Source: UBA8516 sp035455245 | GTDB lineage: Archaea; Thermoproteota; Nitrososphaeria; Nitrososphaerales; Nitrosopumilaceae | Assembly (NCBI GenBank): GCA_035455245.1 | Contig: DATIFN010000029.1 | Coordinates: forward strand, 1 to 25,278 | Reading direction: 5' to 3' | Length of the DNA: 25,278 bases | In this document: in pieces, positions 14,973-22,285 of the stretch | Layout: each line of letters opens with the position of its first letter | Position numbering within the stretch: the first letter of the stretch is position 1 | Notes under the pieces: generated by a model | Told to the model about the DNA's origin: nothing | Database searches by the model: none | The model's input: only the letters and a program-made list of their open reading frames with translations | Program-made: the position numbers and the translations under genes

Positions 14973-14986
14973 TTTTTTATTTTTTT
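14973..14986 (+). terminator. T-rich terminator after the fusion gene
   Basis: TTTTTTATTTTTTT begins 7 bases after the TGA stop, with a further T-run at about 14997-15002. Confidence 0.5.
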
Positions 14987-15009
14987 AAAAACTTGGTTTT
15001 TTCAGATCA

Positions 15010-15019
15010 TTTAATACTT
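15010..15019 (+). promoter_or_regulatory. TATA-like box for the RHH regulator
   Basis: TTTAATACTT is centred 26 bases before ATG 15040, giving a leaderless start. Confidence 0.5.
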
Positions 15020-15039
15020 ATGAACACTAGGAAAAAATA

Positions 15040-15594
15040 ATGTCTACCGATTTAACAAACGGAGAAAAAAGTGAAAGTATCACATTTAGGCTGGATAAAC
15101 AAGTCATGGACAAATTAAGGTCTCAATCAAAAAATGATGGAATCTCACTTAATTCACTTGTAAATCAATTGCTTTCCCATTGCCTAGATTGGGATGTTGT
15201 ATCTGCAAAAGCTGGATGGTTTCCTATTCCAAAATATAGCTTTATTTCGTTATTGGATAAACTTGATGAAAAAACAATAAGCGAGGTGGGAGAACAAGTA
15301 GGAAAGGTAATCTCTAAAGACATGCTCTTGAAAATGAGGGGATATTACAATTTAGCAGGATGGATTTCTGTTTTAAAAAGCAGAGCTCGTGCGGGCGGGT
15401 TTACTTTAACGGAAATTGAAGATGGTGATCAGATCAGTTTTATTATGCAACACGATATGGGTCTAAAATCCTCAATATGGTTCAAATCTGTTTACACTGG
15501 GGTGTTTAGTGATTTAGATCCATCATCAAAACACGAATACACTGATAACACACTGGTCTATAAAGTAAATAAGAAAGTTTTAGTTAGCACATGA
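15040..15594 (+). CDS. Ribbon-helix-helix-type regulator with a C-terminal domain
   Basis: Residues 12-50 fit a MetJ/Arc ribbon-helix-helix module: a beta strand SITFRLDKQV, helix MDKLRSQSKNDG, then the turn ISLNSLVNQLLSHCLDW. This family binds DNA as a dimer through the strand. The remaining 130 residues form an alpha/beta domain of unknown type (conserved-looking GYYNLAGWISVLKSRARAGGF), which could sense a ligand or mediate oligomerisation. No partner operon is fused to it: it is flanked by T-rich sequence on both sides. Its nearest candidate target is the leader region of the operon starting at 15945, which is inference only. Confidence 0.7.
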   Translation: MSTDLTNGEKSESITFRLDKQVMDKLRSQSKNDGISLNSLVNQLLSHCLDWDVVSAKAGWFPIPKYSFISLLDKLDEKTISEVGEQVGKVISKDMLLKMRGYYNLAGWISVLKSRARAGGFTLTEIEDGDQISFIMQHDMGLKSSIWFKSVYTGVFSDLDPSSKHEYTDNTLVYKVNKKVLVST

Positions 15595-15637
15595 TGAGAT
15601 GAACACTTTTCAGAATTTAATTTATAAAATTGATTTA

Positions 15638-15644
15638 TTTTTTT
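15638..15644 (+). terminator. T-run after the RHH gene
   Basis: Seven T bases lie about 44 bases after the TGA stop. They could end the regulator transcript. Confidence 0.35.
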
Positions 15645-15647
15645 AAG

Positions 15648-15707
15648 AGGTGGGCAGGTTCACATATCATAGTGCAGTAGACACCACAATAGATCTTCCT
15701 GTCACCT
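15648..15707 (+). ncRNA. Candidate small structured RNA
   Basis: AGGTGGGCAGG (15648-15658) can pair with CCTGTCACCT (15698-15707). This forms a 10-base-pair stem with one bulged G and one G-U pair, closing a loop of about 39 bases. A TATA-like TTTATAAAAT (15621-15630) is centred about 23-25 bases upstream of the stem. No ORF covers the segment. The call rests on hand pairing only. The rest of 15708-15849 is AT-rich with no feature that I can support. Confidence 0.3.
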
Positions 15708-15849
15708 AAAATGTTATTACATTTCATTAAATTAAAGGAACACGTTTCATTTCTACTCTTGAACCATCAAAAAATTCTGTAAGCAATTGTTTGCACTTAG
15801 TTGGTTGCAAATAAGTCAAACCTTTTTTAAATTATTAAAAGTATATTTT

Positions 15850-15928
15850 TTTGTGGAACCCATAAAGCAAATTCATTATTGCGATCGAGGACCTTGTAGC
15901 AACTTTATGGAGTTCCTACTTCCACAAA
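15850..15928 (+). promoter_or_regulatory. Long inverted repeat / leader RNA element with alternative pairing
   Basis: TTTGTGGAA (15850-15858) is complementary to TTCCACAAA (15920-15928). CCATAAAG (15860-15867) is complementary to CTTTATGG (15903-15910). TTGC (15879-15882) can pair with GCAA (15899-15902). In a competing register, GGAAC (15855-15859) pairs with GTTCC (15912-15916), extending the inner helix to 13 pairs with one bulged A. The element ends 16 bases before the start codon of the five-gene operon. It could be a regulatory leader, an independent small RNA or an operator-like palindrome. Confidence 0.5.
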
Positions 15929-15944
15929 GTGAGCTGATTTAATT

Positions 15945-17417
15945 TTGCAAACTACTCAGGACCAGAATATTGGTCCTTTCCCAATTTATCAATCTTATAC
16001 CCTGGAAAACTTTAGAAAAATCCCACAGGTAAAAAAACTATCGCAAGAAAAACAATTTGAGATGGAAGTCGTAGGTAATGTACTTCCTTTTAAAACTAAT
16101 AACTACGTAATAGATGAACTAATTGATTGGAATAACGTACCATTTGATCCGATATTCGTCCTAACCTTTCCACAAAAGGAGATGCTAAAGCCTGATCATT
16201 ATGATGAGATGGCTAGTGCACTAAAAAATGGCAAAGGTAAAAAAGAAATCCAGATAATTGCAAACAAGATACGATTACAGCTAAATCCACACCCAGCAGG
16301 ACAGATGGAACATAATGTTCCTCAACTAAAGGATGGGACCAGGCTTTATGGAATGCAACACAAATACAAAGAAACTGTATTATTTTTCCCAAGTCAAGGA
16401 CAGACCTGTCATGCATATTGCAGTTTTTGTTTTCGCTGGCCACAGTTTGTGGGCATAAAAGAACTCAAATTTGCAAGCAGTGAAACAGAAATGTTAGTTC
16501 AATATTTGAGAGAGCATCCAGAAGTTTCTGATGTGCTATTCACTGGTGGTGATCCTATGATAATTAAAGCTAAAATATTTTCCCAATACATCAACTCTTT
16601 ATTAGATGCAGATCTTCCAAATCTTAAAACAATAAGAATTGGAACCAAAGCACTTGGTTATTGGCCTTACAAATTTTTAACAGATGATGACGCAAATCAA
16701 ATGTTAGATTTATTTAAAAAAATAACAAACAAAGGAATACACCTTGCCATAATGGCACACTTTAATCATCCAATAGAATTAACAACAGAGGCGGTAAAAA
16801 ATGCAATTTATTTAATTAGAAAAACAGGAGCTCAGATAAGGACGCAGTCACCAATACTTGCTCATATTAATGATAACTCTGATGTATGGGCAGAAATGTG
16901 GAACAAACAAGTTTCACTAGGTTGTATACCTTACTACATGTTTGTAGTACGAGACACCGGAGCTCAGCATTATTTTGGAATTCCACTAGTTAGAGCCCAA
17001 GAATTATTCAAAGATGCTTACCAAAAGGTTAGTGGATTGGCCAGAACAGTGCGAGGCCCAAGCATGTCTGCCAATCCGGGCAAGGTACAAGTCCTTGGTA
17101 CAGTAGATATTGGATTGAAAAAGGCAATAGTTTTGCGATTTTTACAAGGACGGAACCCAGAATGGGTCCAAAGGCCATTTTTAGCAAAATTTGATGAAAA
17201 TGCAGTCTGGGTAGATGATCTTAAGCCTTTTTCAGGGAAAAAATTTTTTTATGAAGACGAGTTGTCCCAGATGCTACACCTCCCTAAAACACCACCTGAA
17301 AAAAAATCAAAAAAGAGACAGATCAATACTTCCCTGTTAGATAAAATAAGGAAGATCAAACCTTCTGATGACAGAATTTTACACAAATGGAGAATCGGAA
17401 GAAGAAACTTCAGCTAA
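15945..17417 (+). CDS. Lysine-2,3-aminomutase-like radical SAM protein
   Basis: This 490-residue protein has the radical SAM cluster motif C155-HAY-C159-SF-C162 and the SAM-contact motif FTGGDP (199-204). The overall layout is that of KamA/AblA-type aminomutases, which convert L-lysine to beta-lysine using PLP and a 4Fe-4S cluster. The family's PLP-lysine motif PGGGGK is not present. The equivalent region reads GPSMSANPGK, with K380 the only evident candidate, so the substrate and PLP use are uncertain. The C-terminal 60 residues are Lys-rich. The start is TTG 15945, the first start codon after an in-frame TGA at 15930-15932. This is the first gene of a tight five-gene operon, preceded by a structured leader. 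Confidence 0.85.
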   Translation: MQTTQDQNIGPFPIYQSYTLENFRKIPQVKKLSQEKQFEMEVVGNVLPFKTNNYVIDELIDWNNVPFDPIFVLTFPQKEMLKPDHYDEMASALKNGKGKKEIQIIANKIRLQLNPHPAGQMEHNVPQLKDGTRLYGMQHKYKETVLFFPSQGQTCHAYCSFCFRWPQFVGIKELKFASSETEMLVQYLREHPEVSDVLFTGGDPMIIKAKIFSQYINSLLDADLPNLKTIRIGTKALGYWPYKFLTDDDANQMLDLFKKITNKGIHLAIMAHFNHPIELTTEAVKNAIYLIRKTGAQIRTQSPILAHINDNSDVWAEMWNKQVSLGCIPYYMFVVRDTGAQHYFGIPLVRAQELFKDAYQKVSGLARTVRGPSMSANPGKVQVLGTVDIGLKKAIVLRFLQGRNPEWVQRPFLAKFDENAVWVDDLKPFSGKKFFYEDELSQMLHLPKTPPEKKSKKRQINTSLLDKIRKIKPSDDRILHKWRIGRRNFS

Positions 17418-17425
17418 AGCAGAAA

Positions 17426-18208
17426 ATGAGAATGAAAGTATCTTCAAATTTTGAATCCACCAACAAAGAAAGCTTAACAAAATTTGGGACATATGCACTA
17501 ACAGATGAACTTGCTTTTACTTTTCCAAACAACACTTTAACATTTCATAACATGTCTGATGGAAAGTTTCTTTACCACAGATTGTCGCCAAATGAAGACC
17601 TTAGAAAAATAATTCAAGCTGATTCATCACAAATCAAGGTGGAAGTGGTTCCGGTTCTGCCTATACACATCCCTTCTTACAAAACAGATTTCTTCTTTCT
17701 ACGGTTTGTTGAACCACTTTTCATCGGTGGACTAAGTACAATGAAAGGACAAGTTTCGATTCCTATCGAAATAGGAGTATTTTTGGCAGACCAAACCAAA
17801 CCATCAGCATTTGATTTTTTCAGCAATGATTTTCCAAACGCTAGGTTCGCCCTTTACGGTCTACCTCTTGACGGCAAGCTTTGCAAGTATGCAACAACTT
17901 CTCTTGAAGGTGATCCTTCTACATCTCAACCGTTAACTTGTGCGCAACTGCCTTTAGAAATCATAAATGAATTAGAAGATCCAGTTAGCATTAACAAGCT
18001 TGTTTTCCCAGTGATAGATCATGATCTTTATTTTCGTGGCCATAATGTGTTGATGGATGGACTAAAAGGTATAATAAAAAACAGAATAGGGCTCCAAGTG
18101 ATCGAAATGCGCCAAAACCAGCTTGAGATACCTAATGGATGGAGTTTGGCATCAAGAAATATTCAAAAAAAGAATCATGATTATTCTATGGAAGGAGGAT
18201 TTTCTTAA
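17426..18208 (+). CDS. DUF432-like protein, MscS partner
   Basis: This is a soluble protein of about 260 residues with no signal peptide. It is rich in beta strands (FGTYALTDELAFTFPNNTLTFHN, VPVLPIHIPSY) and has a conserved-looking central segment (FFFLRFVEPLFIGG, GQVSIPIEIGVF). The pattern recalls the archaeal DUF432 family, often adjacent to MscS genes; I recall this and have not checked it by search. The frame is open to ATG 17387, inside the aminomutase gene. I prefer ATG 17426 (MRMKVSSN), 8 bases after the upstream stop. The stop is one base before the MscS start, so the two products are likely made together and may act on the same channel. Confidence 0.65.
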   Translation: MRMKVSSNFESTNKESLTKFGTYALTDELAFTFPNNTLTFHNMSDGKFLYHRLSPNEDLRKIIQADSSQIKVEVVPVLPIHIPSYKTDFFFLRFVEPLFIGGLSTMKGQVSIPIEIGVFLADQTKPSAFDFFSNDFPNARFALYGLPLDGKLCKYATTSLEGDPSTSQPLTCAQLPLEIINELEDPVSINKLVFPVIDHDLYFRGHNVLMDGLKGIIKNRIGLQVIEMRQNQLEIPNGWSLASRNIQKKNHDYSMEGGFS

Positions 18209-18209
18209 A

Positions 18210-19055
18210 ATGGTTTTAGAATTTTTCTCTGAGTATTCTACAATTAATATTTTAGGAACCCAAATGACTGTTGCTTCTCTCATAATGGCGGCAATAATTA
18301 TGACTGTAGGTGTCATAGTGGCAAGGATAATTAGTGCATCTTTCAAAAAATATTTTGCAGCGAATCTGCCACAAAATACTTCATCGAGTATTCATAAAAT
18401 ACTATACTACGGAATAATTTTAGTTTCCTTTCTTGCCGTTGTTACAAGTCAGGGAATTGATCTTAGCGGCTTGATGGTAGCGGGAGGAATCTTTGGAATT
18501 GTATTAGGTTTTGCAGCTCAATCAGTTGTTTCGAATCTTTTTTCTGGTATCTTTTTAATGTTTGACAAGCCTGCACAGCCAGGAGATCTCATAGAAATAC
18601 CCCAAAATAAAATCTATGGAAAATTGATTGAGATAACTATCTTGTCTACAAGAATAAAACTCTTTGACGGATCTGTGATTAGAGTCCCAAACGAAAAAGT
18701 CTTTACTTCTGAGATACGAAATGTTTCAACTAGTCCAGTGAGAAGGCTGGAAGTAACTCTGGGTATTGCATACAAAGAAGATGTTGACAAGGCAATCCCA
18801 GTTATAAAAAAAGCACTTGATAGACTCCCCTACGTTTTAAAAGAACCACAAACCGAGGTGTGGACTGAACAGCTTGCAGATTCTTCGGTTAATCTGAGAG
18901 TTTTGACATGGATTCCTCGTGATGAATGGGATCAGGTTGGCCCAATTTTTCTTAAGGAAATCAAAAAAGAACTTGACAAATCTGGGATCGAAATACCATT
19001 TCCTCAGAGAGTTGTCCACTTTGTGGAGGCAAAAAAGGGTCAAGTTCAGAAGTGA
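18210..19055 (+). CDS. Small-conductance mechanosensitive channel, MscS family
   Basis: This 281-residue protein has three N-terminal membrane helices. The third (about residues 88-118, GLMVAGGIFGIVLGFAAQSV followed by NLFSGIFLMF) is the Gly/Ala-rich pore helix of MscS. The beta domain has DKPAQPGDLIEI and IRVPNEKV, and the C-terminal alpha/beta domain ends in IPFPQRVVHF. MscS heptamers open under membrane tension and release small solutes on osmotic downshock. ATG 18210 is preferred over an upstream in-frame ATG at 18123 because AAGGAGGAT (18192-18200) is a strong ribosome-binding site and the N-terminus is then of normal length. It lies one base after the DUF432-like stop. Confidence 0.93.
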   Translation: MVLEFFSEYSTINILGTQMTVASLIMAAIIMTVGVIVARIISASFKKYFAANLPQNTSSSIHKILYYGIILVSFLAVVTSQGIDLSGLMVAGGIFGIVLGFAAQSVVSNLFSGIFLMFDKPAQPGDLIEIPQNKIYGKLIEITILSTRIKLFDGSVIRVPNEKVFTSEIRNVSTSPVRRLEVTLGIAYKEDVDKAIPVIKKALDRLPYVLKEPQTEVWTEQLADSSVNLRVLTWIPRDEWDQVGPIFLKEIKKELDKSGIEIPFPQRVVHFVEAKKGQVQK

Positions 19056-19063
19056 AGTAAGAA

Positions 19064-19354
19064 TTGATTTCGAAAAAAATTGACCCACAAAATGATCAAG
19101 GAGAGAATAAATTCTTTGTATTGATAAATTGCTATGAAGGTAAAATCGAACAAACCAAAAAAGAACTCCAAAAAATTGATTATATTAATGAAGTCTGTGA
19201 GCTAGAGGATGGTCCATATGATATTTTAATAATTTTAGAATCGAACTCAGAAAATGACCTAAAAAATATTTTATTTAACAAAATTAAAAAACTAGAATCA
19301 GTACGCTCTACTTTAACACTTCAATCATCAAAAGGGATTGAAATAGTAACTTAG
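19064..19354 (+). CDS. Stand-alone Lrp/AsnC-type RAM (ligand-binding) domain
   Basis: This 96-residue protein without a helix-turn-helix has a beta-alpha-beta-beta-alpha-beta pattern: KFFVLINCYEGKIEQTKKEL, INEVCELEDGPYDILIILES, then LKNILFNKIKKLESVRST with a TLTL strand. The central ELEDGPYDILI is typical of the RAM domain that binds amino acids and mediates oligomerisation in Lrp/AsnC proteins. Such single-domain proteins are common in archaea and may sense an amino acid or modulate a full-length regulator or enzyme. The start is TTG 19064, 8 bases after MscS; the stop lies two bases before the ligase gene, suggesting a link to glutamine/glutamate control. Confidence 0.75.
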   Translation: MISKKIDPQNDQGENKFFVLINCYEGKIEQTKKELQKIDYINEVCELEDGPYDILIILESNSENDLKNILFNKIKKLESVRSTLTLQSSKGIEIVT

Positions 19355-19356
19355 TT

Positions 19357-20805
19357 ATGTTTACTCAAGTTAATGCCGAGAATATTCTTTCCACGATCCA
19401 CGAAAAATTTGATTATGTTGAATTTTGGTTTGTTGATATTTTTGGTGAATTACACACACTTAGTGTCCCATCATATTCATTAAATGGAGAACATTTTTCC
19501 AAGGGCATTCAGAAATTAGATGCAAGTTCGATCAGAGGATTCAGATCAATAGATGACTCTGATTTATTGTTAAAACCTGACGTATCATCGTTTAGAGAAC
19601 TTCCGCCTTACTACGACAAAGACACACGCAGATCTGCCCGTATCTTTGTGAATATTTACGATGAAAAGGAGAATACCATTTCCAGATTTACTAAGGACTC
19701 TAGAGGAATTGCCGCCAAGGCAAGAAATGAATTACAGAAATTTGAAATCTCACAAGCCAGATTTGGGCCAGAGATTGAATTTTTCATTTTTGACTCTATA
19801 AGGCTTGTCCCCGCTGCAGGTAATGCAATTTCTTCTTCGGGAGCTGTAGGGTATTCCATAAAATCAGTTGAGGCCCCATGGTCGCAAACAAACACATCGG
19901 TCAATCTTCGTGGTGGTTATTACAGTTCAAAACCACGAGACACCCTAGACGTCATTAGAAAAGATATCTGTGATGACATGTACAAGTATTTTGGAGTCAT
20001 GGTTGAGGCTCACCACCATGAAGTGGCAACATCTGGACAATGTGAAATCAATATACAACATGAGGAGATGCTGTCAATGGCAGATATTATAATTACCATT
20101 AAAAATCTCGTCAAGGTAAAATCCAAACAAATTGGCAAGGTCGCCACTTTCATGCCAAAACCTTTCTATGGTGACAACGCATCAGCGATGCATGTACATC
20201 ACAGTCTTATGTCAAGAGACGAAAATCTTTTTTATGATCCTAACGATGAGATTGCAAATCTTAGCCAGATGGGAAGGTACTATATTGGTGGCCTGTTGGA
20301 CCACGCTTCTTCTTTATGCGCGATATCAAATCCTACAACCAATTCTTATAAACGACTAGTTCCAGGATTTGAAGCTCCAATTGGAATATGTTGGGGACTG
20401 AGCAATAGGAGTGCAGCGATTAGGATCCCAAAAACATTTGATAAGGATTATTCAAAAAAGAGAATAGAATACAGGATCCCCGACGCCACCTCAAACATTT
20501 ACCTACTTGAATCAGGAATTTTGTTGGCCGGTCTTGATGGGATAAAAAGAAAACTGGATCCTGGAAATCCCATCGAAGAAGACGTATACAAAATGACACC
20601 TGAAGAAAGAAATTCACATAATATACGGTTTTTGCCTGGTACACTAAAAGAGGCACTAGATGCTCTTCAGTCCGATAGAGGTTTCTTAGAATCAGTTTTT
20701 ACAACGGATTTTCTTGACACTTACTCATCCTTAAAATATAAAGAATATTCATTATTTGCACAAACACCCACCGTTTGGGAGGTTGCCATGTACTCTAACA
20801 TCTAA
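19357..20805 (+). CDS. Glutamine synthetase family ligase
   Basis: This 482-residue protein has the whole GS fold. It shows the beta-grasp N-terminus with FVDIFGELH (25-33), metal site GPEIEFFIF (137-145), VEAHHHEVATSGQCEINI (216-233), the phosphate/ATP segment MPKPF-YGDNASAMHVHHSL (266-284), the NPTTNSYKRLVPGFEAP loop, and RIEYRIPDATSN-x-Y near the end. It belongs to GS type I by length and motifs. In the usual NGSGMH-x-HQSL segment, it has NASAMHVHHSL, so Gly-Ser-Gly is Ala-Ser-Ala and Gln is His. It may be true glutamine synthetase or a related gamma-glutamyl ligase; I therefore give no gene symbol. It is the last gene of the aminomutase operon. Confidence 0.88.
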   Translation: MFTQVNAENILSTIHEKFDYVEFWFVDIFGELHTLSVPSYSLNGEHFSKGIQKLDASSIRGFRSIDDSDLLLKPDVSSFRELPPYYDKDTRRSARIFVNIYDEKENTISRFTKDSRGIAAKARNELQKFEISQARFGPEIEFFIFDSIRLVPAAGNAISSSGAVGYSIKSVEAPWSQTNTSVNLRGGYYSSKPRDTLDVIRKDICDDMYKYFGVMVEAHHHEVATSGQCEINIQHEEMLSMADIIITIKNLVKVKSKQIGKVATFMPKPFYGDNASAMHVHHSLMSRDENLFYDPNDEIANLSQMGRYYIGGLLDHASSLCAISNPTTNSYKRLVPGFEAPIGICWGLSNRSAAIRIPKTFDKDYSKKRIEYRIPDATSNIYLLESGILLAGLDGIKRKLDPGNPIEEDVYKMTPEERNSHNIRFLPGTLKEALDALQSDRGFLESVFTTDFLDTYSSLKYKEYSLFAQTPTVWEVAMYSNI

Positions 20806-20856
20806 ACTTGTCAAAATAAGAATGAAAATTTTGTAACTATGTTAGTTCTTAAATAA

Positions 20857-22170
20857 CTATTTTTTATCTAAAATTTCTTTTTCAGAATCCACTGGAACAT
20901 GGGATTTTGTTTTAGCTAATGCAATTGTTGTAATTATAACCGAGCAAAGTATTATTACAAATACAATTTGAGGGTAAACCTCAGCATTTGAGAGTCCCAT
21001 GGTGAGAGGTATTGTGGCAACGACAGCAGCTGCAAGGCCTCTTGGGATCATTGCCTCCGTTACTTTTTTATCAAGAACGCTGAATCTTTTTCCGAGTGAT
21101 ATTTTGACGGTTCCTATTCTTGTAAGGTAGATGAGTATTGCTCCTATTATTCCAAAGAGAATGAACTCTATTCGTCCCAAGGTTGCAAGTAATCCTATGA
21201 AAACAAAAAAGAATGATCTTACAAGAAAGGTGAGTTGGTTATGTGTTGGGTTATCTGGATTAATTTCAGGAATCTTAAATCCTAGATAGCGCGAAAGAAG
21301 TTGTTTGTTGCCAAGCATCAGTCCAAAAATCAAGGGAGCAAGGGCTCCTGTTCCTCCAAGAGACTTTTCTGCAAAAAATATCACAAATAAAATTCCTATA
21401 GTAAGCATGTAGGAATGTTGTGCATCTCTAAGTTTGGTTGTAACATAAGTCCAGGGAATTCCTATTCCAAACCCAAGCACTAAACCCACAGCAACAGATC
21501 TTCCAAAAGAACCAAGTACTAGCTGAGGATTGAATTGTCCAGACACCAACACATCAATTAAAACAAAAGCTGAGATAGTTACAAGAATATCTGTAATGGC
21601 AGATTCTAAACTTAACATTGATTTTGTTTCATCAGAAATTGGTAACCGTCTTGCCAGTACAAATACAATAATCGAACTGCTACCGCCTACCATGGCTGCA
21701 AGCAGAATGCTCTCAATCAAACCCCAGCCAAGACCATAGAACATCAATAAAGTTACGGCGATGACAGATGTGATAAAACCAAGTATTGCCAATAAAACAG
21801 AATAATGTGCTGTTTTTATGATATTTCTAATCTCCAAATTTAGTCCGCCATCAAACATGATAATTATCAGAGCAATAGCTGCAAAGTATGGAACAACCTT
21901 AATCACAATGCCTGTAGGTATTATTCCAAGAATAGGACCAATAATTACACCAAGTATCATCAGAAAAGCGATGTCTGGTATTCCGGTCTTTTTGAAGAAA
22001 GCTTCTCCTGCAACACCTAAGAAAATTATTACAGCTGCGGCTAACAACAAGATAGGGGCTGATAGAATTTCTCCTAACAGAGGATTAAATTGAGGAATTG
22101 AATCTTGGAAACTGGAAAAAGATTCACGAATAATTTCTGGATCAAACATTGTCCCATTAAAATAATTCAT
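20857..22170 (-). CDS. Cation/proton antiporter, NhaP-like (CPA1-type)
   Basis: This 437-residue protein has about 12-13 membrane helices, beginning at residue 38. FDGGLN (106-111) and the ion-site helix SLESAITDILVTISAF (187-202) match CPA1-type exchangers. The usual Asn-Asp pair appears as T193-D194. The family exchanges Na+ or K+ for H+ at the cytoplasmic membrane. A 35-residue hydrophilic N-terminus precedes the first helix. It converges with the GS-family gene and is divergent from the second antiporter, with which it shares a 115-base promoter region. Confidence 0.88.
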   Translation of the reverse strand: MNYFNGTMFDPEIIRESFSSFQDSIPQFNPLLGEILSAPILLLAAAVIIFLGVAGEAFFKKTGIPDIAFLMILGVIIGPILGIIPTGIVIKVVPYFAAIALIIIMFDGGLNLEIRNIIKTAHYSVLLAILGFITSVIAVTLLMFYGLGWGLIESILLAAMVGGSSSIIVFVLARRLPISDETKSMLSLESAITDILVTISAFVLIDVLVSGQFNPQLVLGSFGRSVAVGLVLGFGIGIPWTYVTTKLRDAQHSYMLTIGILFVIFFAEKSLGGTGALAPLIFGLMLGNKQLLSRYLGFKIPEINPDNPTHNQLTFLVRSFFFVFIGLLATLGRIEFILFGIIGAILIYLTRIGTVKISLGKRFSVLDKKVTEAMIPRGLAAAVVATIPLTMGLSNAEVYPQIVFVIILCSVIITTIALAKTKSHVPVDSEKEILDKK

Positions 22171-22285
22171 TGGATTCTCTACCTCTATTAACTATAATAA
22201 CTAACAGAAATAAAATAAAGAAACTCGAAATTATGATTGAAATTATACATACTTTTAATTTGTGTAAAGTGATACTGAATAAAAA
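22171..22285. promoter_or_regulatory. Shared divergent promoter of two antiporters
   Basis: A minus-strand TATTATAGT-type box (22191-22200) is centred 25 bases before the ATG at 22170. A plus-strand CTTTTAATTT (22252-22261) is centred 29 bases before ATG 22286. Both transcripts would be leaderless. The 50 bases between could bind a common regulator. Confidence 0.5.

Noticed and set aside
15591..15640. C/D box sRNA (ATGATGA at 15591-15597 matches the C box)
   Set aside because: No CTGA D box at a suitable distance; the C-box-like string spans the stop codon of the RHH gene.
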